Counted from the first letter of the stretch, positions 21,206 through 31,272 are shown. The stretch: DNA of 64,000 bases from Kazachstania africana CBS 2517 (GCF_000304475.1 NC_018942.1:434001-498000), one strand, 5' to 3'. A program made the numbers and translations. Notes: generated from the letters alone by a model not told the origin.

Positions 21206-21647
21206 CTTGACTAGTCTATTGTTGTTCTACCGGCTTCAAAACCTATCTTAAACAGAAGATCTAAACGGCAAAGCTTATAATTAGTATATACTTCACAATA
21301 ACCTAACTTCCTTCCTTTACCCAATCGTCTCCCACAAGCGCTACGTAGGGCCTCGATACAGCAAGCCTCTCTCACTCATTCCTCAGCGAATTCGATGCGA
21401 ATTCCCAACACAATTTTGAAAATTTCCAGCGATTTTTTTGAGTCCTCAAAATGAAAAAGTCACATAAAAATGGAAAGCTTTTTTGAAATTTTTTGCAGCC
21501 GAGAATTTGTTGAATGTATGGGTTTTATTGTGGTGTACAGAGGTTATCGGAAGAAGCAGCAGTCAAAGAGCTGCGACCAAAAGACGTCAAAATACCCAAT
21601 TGATGAGCATCAACAGTGTGTGGTACGAGAAAGATGGTGGTGATCCA
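21206..21647. other. Divergent promoter region RPS23/YGR117C
   Basis: About 440 bases with no gene. The reading frame of the next gene stays open upstream to about 21483, but only from non-ATG codons. I see no clear Rap1 site. Confidence 0.4.
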
Positions 21648-23024
21648 ATGAGTGAAGCAAACAGATACACCCAGGTACTGATTGCGCAGTATTTGAAACA
21701 AAATGGCTTTGAAGATACTTTGTCAAACTTTCTGAGGGAATCCTCACTGCCGTTAACCTCTGTTCGCTCGAAACTACAGGATTTGCATCTAGAAGATCTA
21801 GAGACTATTGTAGGAGATAGGATACAGTTTGGTGACAATGCTATTACTGGGAGTCTGAATGGATTGGTTTTGAACGATGCTTTGCCCGCAATAGATGAAG
21901 GAAAATATGGCATAGGGTCCTGGAACCACATATCCAAATTTGTGAAAGCTGGTGCAAGCGTGACGGATGGGCTTGCTATCAGTACAAAATTTGATAAATT
22001 TGGTAATATAATGTTTTCAATGTCTAACAAACGGATACAAGTGTACGACTCCAATCTACAATACAAACAAGATTTCAAACCAGTTGCTGAATATAAAAGT
22101 ATATCCAAATATTGTGGCCCTATTGGAGATTCGGATTATTATTATTCATGTTCTATCGATGGTACTTTGTCAATATATGACAAAACCTTTGCAGTACTTC
22201 CAAAATGTGATGCCAAAGTGCACGAAAAAATGATCACTCACATTGTTTTTATCAAAATATCTTCCACCTCTTACTATGTGGTCTCTAGTGGTTTAGAAAA
22301 TATCTTGAAAATTACTTTACTGACCTTCAAAGATGGCAGTGTGACTTTTGAAGAACTTTCAAATTGTAAGTTATTATCTGCCTGTACTTCTTGCCAAGTT
22401 GGTATCCAAAAATTTGGAAGGAATAATGACAGTACTTCAAGACCTTTTATCTTTGTTACAAGAGCCCAGTTTACGCATGTTTTATGTTATACTCTATCAG
22501 CAGAAAACAAGCTATATTTGCATTGTAATATTGCCTTAAACATTGCACAATTTTCCACTTACTCTTTTGAAGTTAGAGACATGGTTCTGATGAACCTTAA
22601 ATCGCCTGAATGTAGCTCAATTCTATCCGAAAATTCAGTGTTGGTAGTAGCAACATCGCATGTGCCCTATCTAAGATTAATTATTGTGGAGCTTCCGATG
22701 GCTCTCCTTGAAGGTGAAGGAATTGGAAAAGGTTGCGCAACCTCCTATGGTGGAGTCCTGAAAGACATGGCTACCACCATTCCTCAAAACTCATTTTCTC
22801 AGCCAATTTTGAAATTTATCCCAAATTGTAATGGTTTCATAATTGGTGGGGATCAAGCAATATATGGCATAGACATTTCAAGTGGTGATTCCTGGGAGCT
22901 AGCTCTTTCTGGTTATACCAATATGCAAAGAATAAAGGCAATCGACGTAAATTTGAATACCTCACAGATTGTTGTAGGAGCAGCTAACAAAATGATCTAC
23001 TCTTGGAAAGTTCGGAATGAGTGA
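21648..23024 (+). CDS. LisH-motif protein, YGR117C orthologue, function unknown
   Basis: A 458-residue protein from ATG 21648, with an alternative in-frame ATG at 21603 giving 473. I prefer 21648 because MSEANRYTQVLIAQYLKQNG begins with a LisH-type dimerisation helix, which usually opens the protein; S. cerevisiae YGR117C has 476 residues, so 21603 remains possible. The rest resembles a WD40-like beta propeller (IQVYDSNLQY, SIDGTLSIYDKT, KMIYSWKV near the end), with weak repeats. YGR117C is uncharacterised and cytoplasmic. Position next to RPS23 and COG2 is conserved. Confidence 0.8.
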   Translation: MSEANRYTQVLIAQYLKQNGFEDTLSNFLRESSLPLTSVRSKLQDLHLEDLETIVGDRIQFGDNAITGSLNGLVLNDALPAIDEGKYGIGSWNHISKFVKAGASVTDGLAISTKFDKFGNIMFSMSNKRIQVYDSNLQYKQDFKPVAEYKSISKYCGPIGDSDYYYSCSIDGTLSIYDKTFAVLPKCDAKVHEKMITHIVFIKISSTSYYVVSSGLENILKITLLTFKDGSVTFEELSNCKLLSACTSCQVGIQKFGRNNDSTSRPFIFVTRAQFTHVLCYTLSAENKLYLHCNIALNIAQFSTYSFEVRDMVLMNLKSPECSSILSENSVLVVATSHVPYLRLIIVELPMALLEGEGIGKGCATSYGGVLKDMATTIPQNSFSQPILKFIPNCNGFIIGGDQAIYGIDISSGDSWELALSGYTNMQRIKAIDVNLNTSQIVVGAANKMIYSWKVRNE

Positions 23025-23240
23025 TTCATTCCATATTAATCATCTGAGTAATTATAGTGATGCGTTATAGTAATTTACAGTTACACATATGTATATATAT
23101 TATATATAAATTTTTATTCTTTTTATTAGTCAAAAACTTAGTCTTAATGCATTTATTTCCAACGTTAGTTGAAAAAGAAAAGACACTTAGTGACAGTAAT
23201 TGATTCAGATTCAAGCTTACTTCAATGTATTGCTGCAGAT

Positions 23241-24317
23241 TTAAAATTCAATATTTGAAGATCCTTGTTGGAAGCTGGCCTGATTGCCTTCTCCCTCTTG
23301 TGATCTTTTGTCATGGTATCCGCCTCTGTTGCCTCTATAATTGCCTCTATTGCCTCTGTAGTTGCCTCTGTAACCGCCTCTACCTCTACCCCTTCCGCCT
23401 CTATTGTCTCTACCTGAGTGGAATCTTGGTCTGGCAGAAGATTGGCCAAAGGTGTCCATATTTAGGGCTTTCTCCTCCTGCCATCTCATATTTGTGTTCA
23501 TTTCAGCAGATGTAGATATTGTATCAAAAAATGAAGATTTCTTGTTGTAGAAACTATCATTCTGCGCTTCCATATTGTTTTCGTTGTTAGTCTCATGAGG
23601 TTGTTGAACTTGTTCGTTAGCAATTTCAGGTGCTTCCCTGGCAAATTTGGCGTTATTCGTTTCAAAATCAAAATCGTTACTTGGAATTTCAATTTTCTTA
23701 GTATGAGATTGACGACGTGGTTTGCGTTGTGTTCTCTCATTCTTGAAGCGAGTATTATCAGAAGATTCCTTGGCTTCCGTCGAGTTAACATCCTTGGAAG
23801 CTAATGGAGCGGCATTATCTGATGGTGCATAAACTCCATAACCAGCAACAGCAGCTGGAATATCTTGTTGTGGACGACTTTCTGGAAGATTAGTCTGAAC
23901 AATACGTGGTGATGTTTCAGTTTGAGCAGCATCATGTGCTGGGTGTAGTGTTTGTGTTGGTGGTACTTGTTGAGATGCAGGCATTACTTGCTGTGGTTGT
24001 GATTTCATAGGAGCTTGGACTTGTTGTTGTTGCTGTGCCATAGCATTTGGATGTAGTACTGGTTGTACGTCCTCAAGTCTTACTTCTAAGATGTTCAAAT
24101 CTTTAACATCGTTACCGTTGAACTTCACACTTTGATAAACAGTTGGGTTTGGATAAATTTCATCAGGACCCCAGTTTTTACGTCCTTCAGTTCCAAAGCA
24201 GCGAACGTCTCTTAAAGTGACCGTACCTTTTTCGGAATCAATATTTTCCAATAAACCAACGTATCTATTATCCGTCACGGAAATCAAAGAAATTGTCTTA
24301 CCAATATACTGAGACAT
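23241..24317 (-). CDS. SCD6: Lsm14/Rap55 family translational repressor Scd6
   Basis: A 358-residue RNA-binding protein (S. cerevisiae YPR129W, 349). Residues 1-80 are a divergent LSm domain (MSQYIGKTISLISVTDNRYVG, then VRCFGTEGRKNW). A Gln-rich linker (AQQQQQVQ) follows. The FDF motif is at IPSNDFDFETNNAKFARE near residue 212, which binds Dhh1. A C-terminal RGG box (RGGRGRGRGGYRGNYRGN) binds eIF4G. It represses translation and promotes decapping in P-bodies. In S. cerevisiae it is on chr XVI near RPS23B, so its place here beside the RPS23A block reflects the pre-duplication order. Confidence 0.95.
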   Translation of the reverse strand: MSQYIGKTISLISVTDNRYVGLLENIDSEKGTVTLRDVRCFGTEGRKNWGPDEIYPNPTVYQSVKFNGNDVKDLNILEVRLEDVQPVLHPNAMAQQQQQVQAPMKSQPQQVMPASQQVPPTQTLHPAHDAAQTETSPRIVQTNLPESRPQQDIPAAVAGYGVYAPSDNAAPLASKDVNSTEAKESSDNTRFKNERTQRKPRRQSHTKKIEIPSNDFDFETNNAKFAREAPEIANEQVQQPHETNNENNMEAQNDSFYNKKSSFFDTISTSAEMNTNMRWQEEKALNMDTFGQSSARPRFHSGRDNRGGRGRGRGGYRGNYRGNRGNYRGNRGGYHDKRSQEGEGNQASFQQGSSNIEF

Positions 24318-24556
24318 TGTTTCGTTCTCTATTTATTGTGAGACGCTATGAGTTTGACAAGCTGTCCTCTAATAGCATATGGAGTTCTCTTTCTTCCACT
24401 GTATATATCTACGTTAGAGTGTTCGCCACCAATTTTCTTACTTCGAAAAATCGATATTACAGTCGCCTTACACGAAAAACCATAATTACACTATATGAAC
24501 AGCTTTACAGCTGTGACTGAATTCTACTATATGATGTACGCTTACGATCATGAGAT

Positions 24557-25528
24557 TCACCTGAATGGGGGTCTCTTATCCATGGGCACAGGCTTTCGTT
24601 CAGTTTTTCTCTTATTTACTCTATTCATATTTGCAGAAGCAATATTTCGAGAATTGGCCTGAAATAATGGATTCTTTCTCTTTTTAGGAGATGGAATTCT
24701 GGTGGCACTTGAAGTTGGCTTCTCTCTTCTCTCTTCTGTAGAAAATATATTTGTTGAGCTGGTATGTTCGGCAGAAAGGCTGTTCCGTATTGTGTGTAGT
24801 ATAGATTTTCTTCTTAGCCTGCTTGTATTATCGCGTTTGTCCTCATTTCTTATCTCATGATTACTATCTCTGTAATTTGGTGGAGGTTTCACAAGTGGAT
24901 TCATGACGAATGAGGCTTCACTGTTAGTATCGTCATCGTCACCGCCCGTTTGATCTTTATTAGATTTTGGTTGGGCAAAATGTCTGTTTCTGTTTTCAGA
25001 AACACTTCTTGGACCGTTCTTTTCAAGCCTTTTATTCAATTGAGTTGGGGGAAAGTGTGGAACTACGAATTTGCTATCATTCACGGCTTGCTTGTTAGGT
25101 TTTTTCAACTCTTCTAATTCCTTCGTAAGTGATTCTCGTTCAATTTTCAATGCTTGCAGTCTCTTCATTGATCTTAGCTCTTTCTCTACATTATAAGGTA
25201 TACCAGGGAAATCTATACACGCAGAGATACACATCATCCCGTATATCAATGATCCAAACGATTCGTTTAAATTTACTAAACTGTTATGTATCTCATTCAA
25301 CCTTATGAAATTGTCATCTAATGTAATCATTGAATCACTAAGTTCTCTTATCTGTGGCACCAAATATTCTTGTAGTACGTTTTGTTCAGTTTCATTCACA
25401 GCAGCTGTCATATCGTCATTATAACTTGTTCCATCATTATTGCTACCAAAAGAAGACCTCCTCGACCCAGGATTGCTACTTACGGATAATCTATATTCTG
25501 TACCTGTTCTAGACTTCTCTTCGTCCAT
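24557..25528 (-). CDS. DAM1: DASH/Dam1 complex subunit Dam1
   Basis: A 323-residue kinetochore protein (S. cerevisiae YGR113W, 343). The Dam1 core helices are at about residues 50-135 (LVPQIRELSDSMITLDDNF, then GSLIYGMMCISACIDFPGIP). Ser/Arg-rich flanks include SRRSSF and RRKSIL sites of the type phosphorylated by Ipl1/Aurora B. The C-terminal half is basic and disordered. The Dam1 ring couples kinetochores to microtubule tips. The strand and next neighbours (SHY1, YGR111W) are conserved. Confidence 0.93.
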   Translation of the reverse strand: MDEEKSRTGTEYRLSVSSNPGSRRSSFGSNNDGTSYNDDMTAAVNETEQNVLQEYLVPQIRELSDSMITLDDNFIRLNEIHNSLVNLNESFGSLIYGMMCISACIDFPGIPYNVEKELRSMKRLQALKIERESLTKELEELKKPNKQAVNDSKFVVPHFPPTQLNKRLEKNGPRSVSENRNRHFAQPKSNKDQTGGDDDDTNSEASFVMNPLVKPPPNYRDSNHEIRNEDKRDNTSRLRRKSILHTIRNSLSAEHTSSTNIFSTEERREKPTSSATRIPSPKKRKNPLFQANSRNIASANMNRVNKRKTERKPVPMDKRPPFR

Positions 25529-25768
25529 TACTACTGCTATGTTTGCTTGTTGCGCCGATGACTTGGTTTAGTATTGCACTTTCCAATTTTTTTTGTTTAT
25601 CTCGAAGCTTTTCATGCCTTATTATAAAACAGAACGACGCGTCTCAAAGGTCATCTCCAGTAAATGGCAGAGCGAAATGATGACCCATTCCAGACAGTAA
25701 TATTGTAATACTATATAGCTATATCTCGGGCATATATAATGAAAGGAGGCAATTATTAGCATGAGAAG

Positions 25769-26869
25769 TTACGTGTATTTCCTGGCATGTTTTAATTTCT
25801 CTTTTTTGAGCTGTGATTGAGATATAACACCTCCTTTCCACATCTTCTTCAATGCGACAATCAAAAAGATCGTACTTAAGAATGATAGCCCGTACCATGT
25901 AACAAGATATTGCAAGTGGCTATTTCTGAAGTCTACGGTCGGCGTTTTTCCAATAGGTACACCAGCCTTCATAAACTGCCATTCCGTAAAAGCCAAGGAA
26001 TCATCATCATCGGCAATTGATTTAATATCGATTTTCTTTGTCCCTGTAACCCAATGTCGTATGGAAGCCAATAAATTTTGTTCATGAGACTCTGTTTCAT
26101 TGTTCATCCAGGAAGCATGGTTAGTCATGTCGTACAAAGCTTGGAAATGGATAGGTTTACAATCTACAGACGCTGCCATGTCATAAATATCAGATACCTG
26201 CCACAGTCTGGACTCCTTATCCTCCTGCTTCCATTGAAACTTACCGCGTTTCTTTGGTGGGCGCACAATACATATAAGTTCGATATCTTTACCACTAGGT
26301 AAAGATAAATGTGTCAGTGTCCTTGTATCTGGTGAAACTTTTGCTTCTGCAATCCAACCACGTTCTACCAAAATTTTTTCACCGGTATCTTCCCTAATAA
26401 ATGGTGTGAATAATAAGTAGCCCTTTTCGCCATGCTTCACTCTAGGACCCACAAATAATTCTTCTTCGTGAACAAAATGCCCCTTAATTTTAACCTTACG
26501 ATACTCCCAATCTTCACACATGTCTACTGTGAAGACTTTGGGTAAGGAAATCGGTGGGTATATTAATTTAGTCTCACAACTTGCTATCAACTTTGTTTTC
26601 CAATCCAATCTTCTCAATTGCCATGTACCTAAATAAAAAGAAATGACTGGCATTGCAAACATTAGGCCAAGCACCACTTTCTTTCCCGTGGAAGACCCAT
26701 TTTTGGGACCTTCGTTAGGATTATGTGTAGTTTTTATAGGTTTCCAATCTATGGTAGAAGTAACCACAGAACGATTGCACGCCCTATTCTGCAGGTAATT
26801 GAAGCGACATCTGATAGCTTTATACACTATGCCCTGTCTGGGTAAAAAAACTGGTCTTAATGAAATCAT
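25769..26869 (-). CDS. SHY1: Surf1 family cytochrome c oxidase assembly factor
   Basis: A 366-residue inner-membrane protein (S. cerevisiae YGR112W, 389). A basic mitochondrial presequence (MISLRPVFLPRQGIVYKAIR) leads to the first membrane helix (VLGLMFAMPVISFYLGTWQL). The Surf1 signatures TWQLRRLDWK and FVGPRVKHGEKGYLLFTPF are present, and a second helix (LVTWYGLSFLSTIFLIVAL) lies near the C-terminus. Shy1 assists haem a insertion and Cox1 module assembly. PET100, another complex IV assembly factor, is also in this window. Confidence 0.96.
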   Translation of the reverse strand: MISLRPVFLPRQGIVYKAIRCRFNYLQNRACNRSVVTSTIDWKPIKTTHNPNEGPKNGSSTGKKVVLGLMFAMPVISFYLGTWQLRRLDWKTKLIASCETKLIYPPISLPKVFTVDMCEDWEYRKVKIKGHFVHEEELFVGPRVKHGEKGYLLFTPFIREDTGEKILVERGWIAEAKVSPDTRTLTHLSLPSGKDIELICIVRPPKKRGKFQWKQEDKESRLWQVSDIYDMAASVDCKPIHFQALYDMTNHASWMNNETESHEQNLLASIRHWVTGTKKIDIKSIADDDDSLAFTEWQFMKAGVPIGKTPTVDFRNSHLQYLVTWYGLSFLSTIFLIVALKKMWKGGVISQSQLKKEKLKHARKYT

Positions 26870-27055
26870 TAGTGGTGTGTATCCTAGAGTCTAACGTCAT
26901 TTTGAGATGTCAAGGAGATTTTATTTATCGATCGATCTTTGGTTTTTCTGAAACTCCGAAGGTTTACTTTATTAGTTCAAAATTATATTATAAATTTATA
27001 TTAAATATTCTGGAAGATACATCGAGAACATATATAGTTCTATAAACGTCCTTAT

Positions 27056-28243
27056 TCAAAACCAACAGAATTTTGTATTATTATCCCAAATAACAGAATT
27101 TTTATCATACCCATTTGGCGGTCTTACAGCGCTTACAGAAGAGTTACTAACGTATAGCTTAGATTTGTCTTCTAATTCGTGCATTAAGGTATCCAACTCG
27201 GAAAATCTCTTGATTGGAATCTCTTCATCCCAAAATTGTAGTTTGCTGAGGCCCTTTGCTTTAGCCTCGGTGATAGCATGCGCTATTAACTTCTTCAAGG
27301 TTTCCTCTTTACTGCTTTCAGAAGCGAAAAATACCTTAGTTATAACAAGATAGTTGTCATTCCAATTATGATGCCAGATAATGTGACTTTTATCCTCGAG
27401 TGCAAAGCCAAAGGGTGGGATGGTGTCTCCCTTTCCTGTTGCTCTCATAATGAAGATGTCACGATGCTGAAACCATTTATAGATATCCAAATCCGGCTTT
27501 ACAGTAAAAATGTATGAATTTGGATGTTCCCTATGTAGCTTTAAAAGCCTTTTTTTGAAATCCTCATCATGTAACCTTATCAAATGGTCGTAGTCATCGA
27601 AACCAAGAAAGGTCCCTTTCAAATCGAGGTTTCCGCCACAGTACTCCGAAAACATTTTATCCAATTCTGTCACATAGTGTAATGGGACATGCATTGAATG
27701 ATATCCAAATTGTTCATAATAATCGTCAACCTCACTATAAAGGTTGACAACCAAATTTTTAATCAATAAATCATCCTTGTACTCATTGCGAAGATTTTCA
27801 TAAAATTTATTCAGACTTTCTATCATTACTTTAGCATAACCTTTAGAGCGATGTTTTTGCAAAGTAAACACTCCGCCAATACAAACCACCAGAGCAGGCT
27901 CGATTTTTCCATTTGAACCTGGCGTAATACAGTAGCCGACTCTATTAAGTGTTTCACAACTGGATACTATCTGGCTGAACTTATCTGAAGATGGTAGTCG
28001 TTCATCTTTTAATGTGAAATACTTTAAGCCTAACCATTGATATGAATCTGGAAATTTTTTCTTGCTCTCATAAAGTTTATGCTTTTGTCCAATTTCACTA
28101 TTACCAAGTATTTTTTCTCTCTCTGCGTACTCTTGTTCTGTCAAGAGACCTTTCCATGCTTCAGAATTATTCAAATGAGTGAATGTAACAATTTCAGGAT
28201 CTGTATACGTCTCAAATTTGTATGGTGCAGTGTGTACCGTCAT
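27056..28243 (-). CDS. GNAT-like protein, YGR111W orthologue
   Basis: A 395-residue protein (S. cerevisiae YGR111W, 400). I start at ATG 28243 (MTVHTAPYKFETY); the frame continues upstream only from a TTG. An acetyltransferase-like fold is suggested by IGGVFTLQKHRSKGYAKVMIE at about residue 135, where QKHRSKGYAKVM resembles the acetyl-CoA loop (R/QxxGxG/A), and by a second C-terminal lobe. Family members are found across fungi as lysine acetyltransferase-like (LYC1-type) proteins. The substrate is not known. Confidence 0.85.
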   Translation of the reverse strand: MTVHTAPYKFETYTDPEIVTFTHLNNSEAWKGLLTEQEYAEREKILGNSEIGQKHKLYESKKKFPDSYQWLGLKYFTLKDERLPSSDKFSQIVSSCETLNRVGYCITPGSNGKIEPALVVCIGGVFTLQKHRSKGYAKVMIESLNKFYENLRNEYKDDLLIKNLVVNLYSEVDDYYEQFGYHSMHVPLHYVTELDKMFSEYCGGNLDLKGTFLGFDDYDHLIRLHDEDFKKRLLKLHREHPNSYIFTVKPDLDIYKWFQHRDIFIMRATGKGDTIPPFGFALEDKSHIIWHHNWNDNYLVITKVFFASESSKEETLKKLIAHAITEAKAKGLSKLQFWDEEIPIKRFSELDTLMHELEDKSKLYVSNSSVSAVRPPNGYDKNSVIWDNNTKFCWF

Positions 28244-28463
28244 GACTGAAGATTGGGAGTTGTAATTATATAAATTAGAAAAAATGCTTATAGAAAAGAA
28301 TAAACGTTCAATGGAAAGATATTGGTTTTCCGTGAACAAATATGTGGTTAGGAACTACTCTCTTCTTAAACAAAAAATATAAACTACCATTCATTAGGCT
28401 TTCTAGCCTTCCCTGGGAATTTTTCAGCTCATCGAGGAATTTTAAAGGAAAAATTAAAAAATA

Positions 28464-28555
28464 TCTCCCGGGGGCGAGTCGAACGCCCGATCTCAAGATT
28501 ACTTTGATATTTCACATTACAGTCTTGCGCCTTAAACCAACTTGGCTACCGAGAG
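28464..28555 (-). tRNA. tRNA-Tyr (GTA) with 17-nt intron
   Basis: Read on the minus strand, CTCTCGGTAGCCAAGTTGG to CCCCCGGGAGA. The anticodon arm GACTGTAA is followed by a 17-nt intron (TGTGAAATATCAAAGTA), then ATCTTGAG. Mature length is 75 nt. Yeast tRNA-Tyr genes carry a 14-nt intron in S. cerevisiae, so this one is slightly longer. A T-rich stretch after the gene (minus strand) is the terminator. Confidence 0.96.
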
Positions 28556-28671
28556 TGAATATTGGATTGTAAAATGAAGTGATTATCATTGGTATAGTCC
28601 TTTTTAAGAACTAAATTCTTTTTCTTTGTCAAGCCAAAACTACTGCAAATGGCTGTGTACTAGCACTTCAA

Positions 28672-29020
28672 TGTTTTAATAGTTACAACGACAAATTTAG
28701 AACGCTCTAGAAGGATTGAGTCACATAGCAAATGTGACTATATGTTAACTAGTGAGATTATTCAGTAACAAAGACTGTATAACTATTGTGACACCATAGT
28801 AAACATGAACCTGGAGCATGATAGTTGTTACAAGTCAAAATGTGTTAGAAAAGGTATAAATACTCAGGTGGACACAGAAGCTTGATCAAAAAGTGTTTCA
28901 CTGTACACTATTCCGTGTTATAGTTAATTTTATGTATAACCGGAGTATTATTTGGAAATGCACACTAACTAATAAGAATTTATTCACTTAACTGACGGAC
29001 ATTTAACATTATGAAGAATA
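28672..29020 (+). mobile_element. Solo LTR of a Ty-like retrotransposon
   Basis: About 349 bases from TGTTTTAATAG to a degenerate end at GAAGAATA. It aligns along its length with the reverse complement of 62098-62425. Shared blocks include TCAAAATGTGTT, GTATAAATRCTCAGGTG (a TATA box), TTTGATCAAA-type and CACTGTA segments. No internal element is adjacent, and no clear 5-bp target duplication is seen. The insertion lies just upstream of tRNA-Tyr, the usual target zone for Ty1/copia elements. Confidence 0.8.
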
Positions 29021-29953
29021 ATAACGACATATTATCACATGAGGCATGCTCTTATTTCCTTTACATTAAATAGGATGAACGATGACATATTCATTGGTGC
29101 CTCTTGTTTGTGTCAAATCATTATTTTCTATAAAAGCAGCTATTGCAGTAATATATTGGGATTACAGTACTTATTAGCTAGAATATCAAATCATGCTCTT
29201 TTTATAGCGACAAGATATCACATAATGAGATTGCTGAAAGCGTAAGTTCAGGATTATATGTATAATGTAGTTATAGTCCGATGTATATAAGTCGAGGATC
29301 AGAGCCAATCCAGCTATATTTATATTAGCAAAAAATGTGGCTTCTATGATATACCTATATGGAGGAACAAATTTGTCTGGTTAAATACTCAATTAGTGGA
29401 TCCTTTACAATATTATTAATTTCTAGACATGTTATGGAAGGAGGTTTTCCCAATGATGATGTCTTTTGAACCTTAGCGCAAAGGGAGAAACAAGCGCAAA
29501 AATGGGTTTAAGGACTAGAACCTTGATTGACCAACTAGAATTATGATTCCTGGATTTGGAGAATATAAATATCAGGCATTTTCACGTCAGCAATAGTTTG
29601 ATTATTACAGAAGTTTTACTTTTTACAGATGCTTTTAAAAATTATAGTCAATTTTTTATCACATCTTACAGAAAGTCTCAATGATTACAAAAATGTTAAA
29701 GCAAGATGAATCACCAGCTAATGGCCATCTTGCTTCAGTTCAATTACAGTACTTGTGTATAGTAGTACATTAAGAAGTTGGAACATTAACTCCATAAAAT
29801 TGGCGATTGCTAGCCGTACGGCCAGTACTACCGCGACCCTCTCCTTTTCAGGTGGAGATACAACGATCATTACGAGGTTTTTAATAATGTATTTGATCCA
29901 AAGATAAGTTAGGAGGTAATCGCTATTCTTATTCAACGGCTTTATGTAGTCTC

Positions 29954-31087
29954 TCATATTATACTTTTATATATCAAAAATGTCACACTTGAACCATCAA
30001 AATCACCGCCACTTAAGCAAGAAATTTTATTCTTGGAAACTTCCCCTGTTTGACCAACTTTGAACCATTTCGAATTCTGACAAACATAATTATCAAAGAC
30101 ACCACTTCGTTGATCCTCTCCTGTATGTGTGACTAATGCAATTAAATCATAAAAAATCGTTAAATTCGTAGCGAGAGGAGTTTGCTGCTCTGATAACTCT
30201 TCGTACTCTCCCCTTTCCTCGTTCTTCCATTGGGCGTTCAAGATGTGCTTGTTTTGTACTGAAGAGGGTTCTAATAAGTCGGCAATGTTGTAAGTAAATG
30301 GAAAAACGATCTTTTTGAAGTCCTTCTCATCGTCCGTAAATCTCTCGATATGGATTAACAAATAGCTCGGCAGTTCAATGATCTTGTTTTCAGCCAGGCA
30401 CTTCTTCAGCACATCATTTAGTTTCATTGAAGATTTGGGTATTTTACAACTCAGGTAAAATTTTTCAGATGAGTCCACAAGTCTGATGCGCAAAATATCA
30501 GTAAACTTTCTTTTGAATATTGTTGTAAACGTTTCAAAGAAAATATCTATCGCTGTTTTAACATCAGGCGACTGGAGTTCCATTTCTGGATATAGACGTC
30601 TAATAGCACTGTCAAGAATAATCGGCTGAAATTGCACAGCCTCGTCAAAGATCAATATCCTAAAACAATGTTTCAGCTCCTCCAGAAATTCATTTTCAAT
30701 GATGGCATCGCTCGATTTATACTCCATAAGTAAATATCTTATAGGCTCCACTTCAAAAAGCATCCGTATAGCAGCCGTTATATATGTTCTCCCATCAATG
30801 GCAGAGAGGATCTTCATATACGTAAAAGTATTTGCGAACGATTTGAAGCTGGTAATGAGTTCGGCATCAGGTGTTCCAATAAGAGTAATGGTAGAGTCAG
30901 GCTTTATGACACCAGAAATGAAAGCATCGGGAGCAACATTTCTTAATAGAAGTTTTTGCCTATTAATTGGTACGCTGGTTAATATACTAAGTTGCACCTG
31001 TAAGTCTGCAATAGTAGAGTCCTTTCTGAGAGAAAGATTGTAAATACTGTTTGAATGTTTTACCTTGAACGACAGAACGGAAACCAT
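29954..31087 (-). CDS. Ubp6-like ubiquitin-specific protease homologue lacking its catalytic triad
   Basis: A 377-residue protein with the Ubp6 layout: an N-terminal ubiquitin-like domain (about 1-75), then a USP fold. S. cerevisiae Ubp6 has 499 residues and docks on the proteasome through its Ubl. The USP landmarks align but every catalytic residue is changed. The Cys box (GNTCY) reads DGRTY, giving Thr101. The QQDAEE region reads SPDVKTA. The His box (SGHY) reads SGVF, and the following WYKFND reads WFKVGQ. Structural segments such as FYDLIALVTHTGE and the end TFLIYKSII fit Ubp6. It has no internal stop over 377 codons, so it seems to be kept as a pseudo-deubiquitinase. It sits beside TSR4 and divergent from it. 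Confidence 0.85.
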   Translation of the reverse strand: MVSVLSFKVKHSNSIYNLSLRKDSTIADLQVQLSILTSVPINRQKLLLRNVAPDAFISGVIKPDSTITLIGTPDAELITSFKSFANTFTYMKILSAIDGRTYITAAIRMLFEVEPIRYLLMEYKSSDAIIENEFLEELKHCFRILIFDEAVQFQPIILDSAIRRLYPEMELQSPDVKTAIDIFFETFTTIFKRKFTDILRIRLVDSSEKFYLSCKIPKSSMKLNDVLKKCLAENKIIELPSYLLIHIERFTDDEKDFKKIVFPFTYNIADLLEPSSVQNKHILNAQWKNEERGEYEELSEQQTPLATNLTIFYDLIALVTHTGEDQRSGVFDNYVCQNSKWFKVGQTGEVSKNKISCLSGGDFDGSSVTFLIYKSII

Positions 31088-31272
31088 CCTTTCTGATTTT
31101 TATACTGGATACCCAATAAAGAAAAACAGTGACAAAAACCAGATACAAGTGGATCTTATATCACCATAACTGTCCTTAGTGATTATTCCAGCACTTTCTT
31201 GTTATTGGTTGTTTCTAGGAACATCTTTTTTTCACTTTTTCATATTATGGATATTGAAAAAAAATTAGTTGA

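Larger units (their letters stand above)
28244..29953. other. Gene-poor stretch with tRNA-Tyr and solo LTR
   Basis: Contains tRNA-Tyr (28464-28555) and a solo LTR (28672-29020). From 29021 to 29953 I see no gene. An ATG reading frame of 79 codons at 29718-29957 on the minus strand overlaps the stop of the next gene by four bases, and resembles nothing I know. The region is a break between the YGR111W block and the TSR4 block. Confidence 0.5.

Noticed and set aside
29800..29890. Plus-strand SGGDTT segment reminiscent of the phosphoglycerate kinase GGGDT loop
   Set aside because: Only a few residues match and stops follow closely; too short to call a relic.
29718..29957. 79-codon ATG frame overlapping the stop of the UBP6-like gene
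   Set aside because: The UBP6-like C-terminus is already complete (TFLIYKSII), and the short frame has no recognisable content; the four-base overlap is probably chance in a eukaryote.
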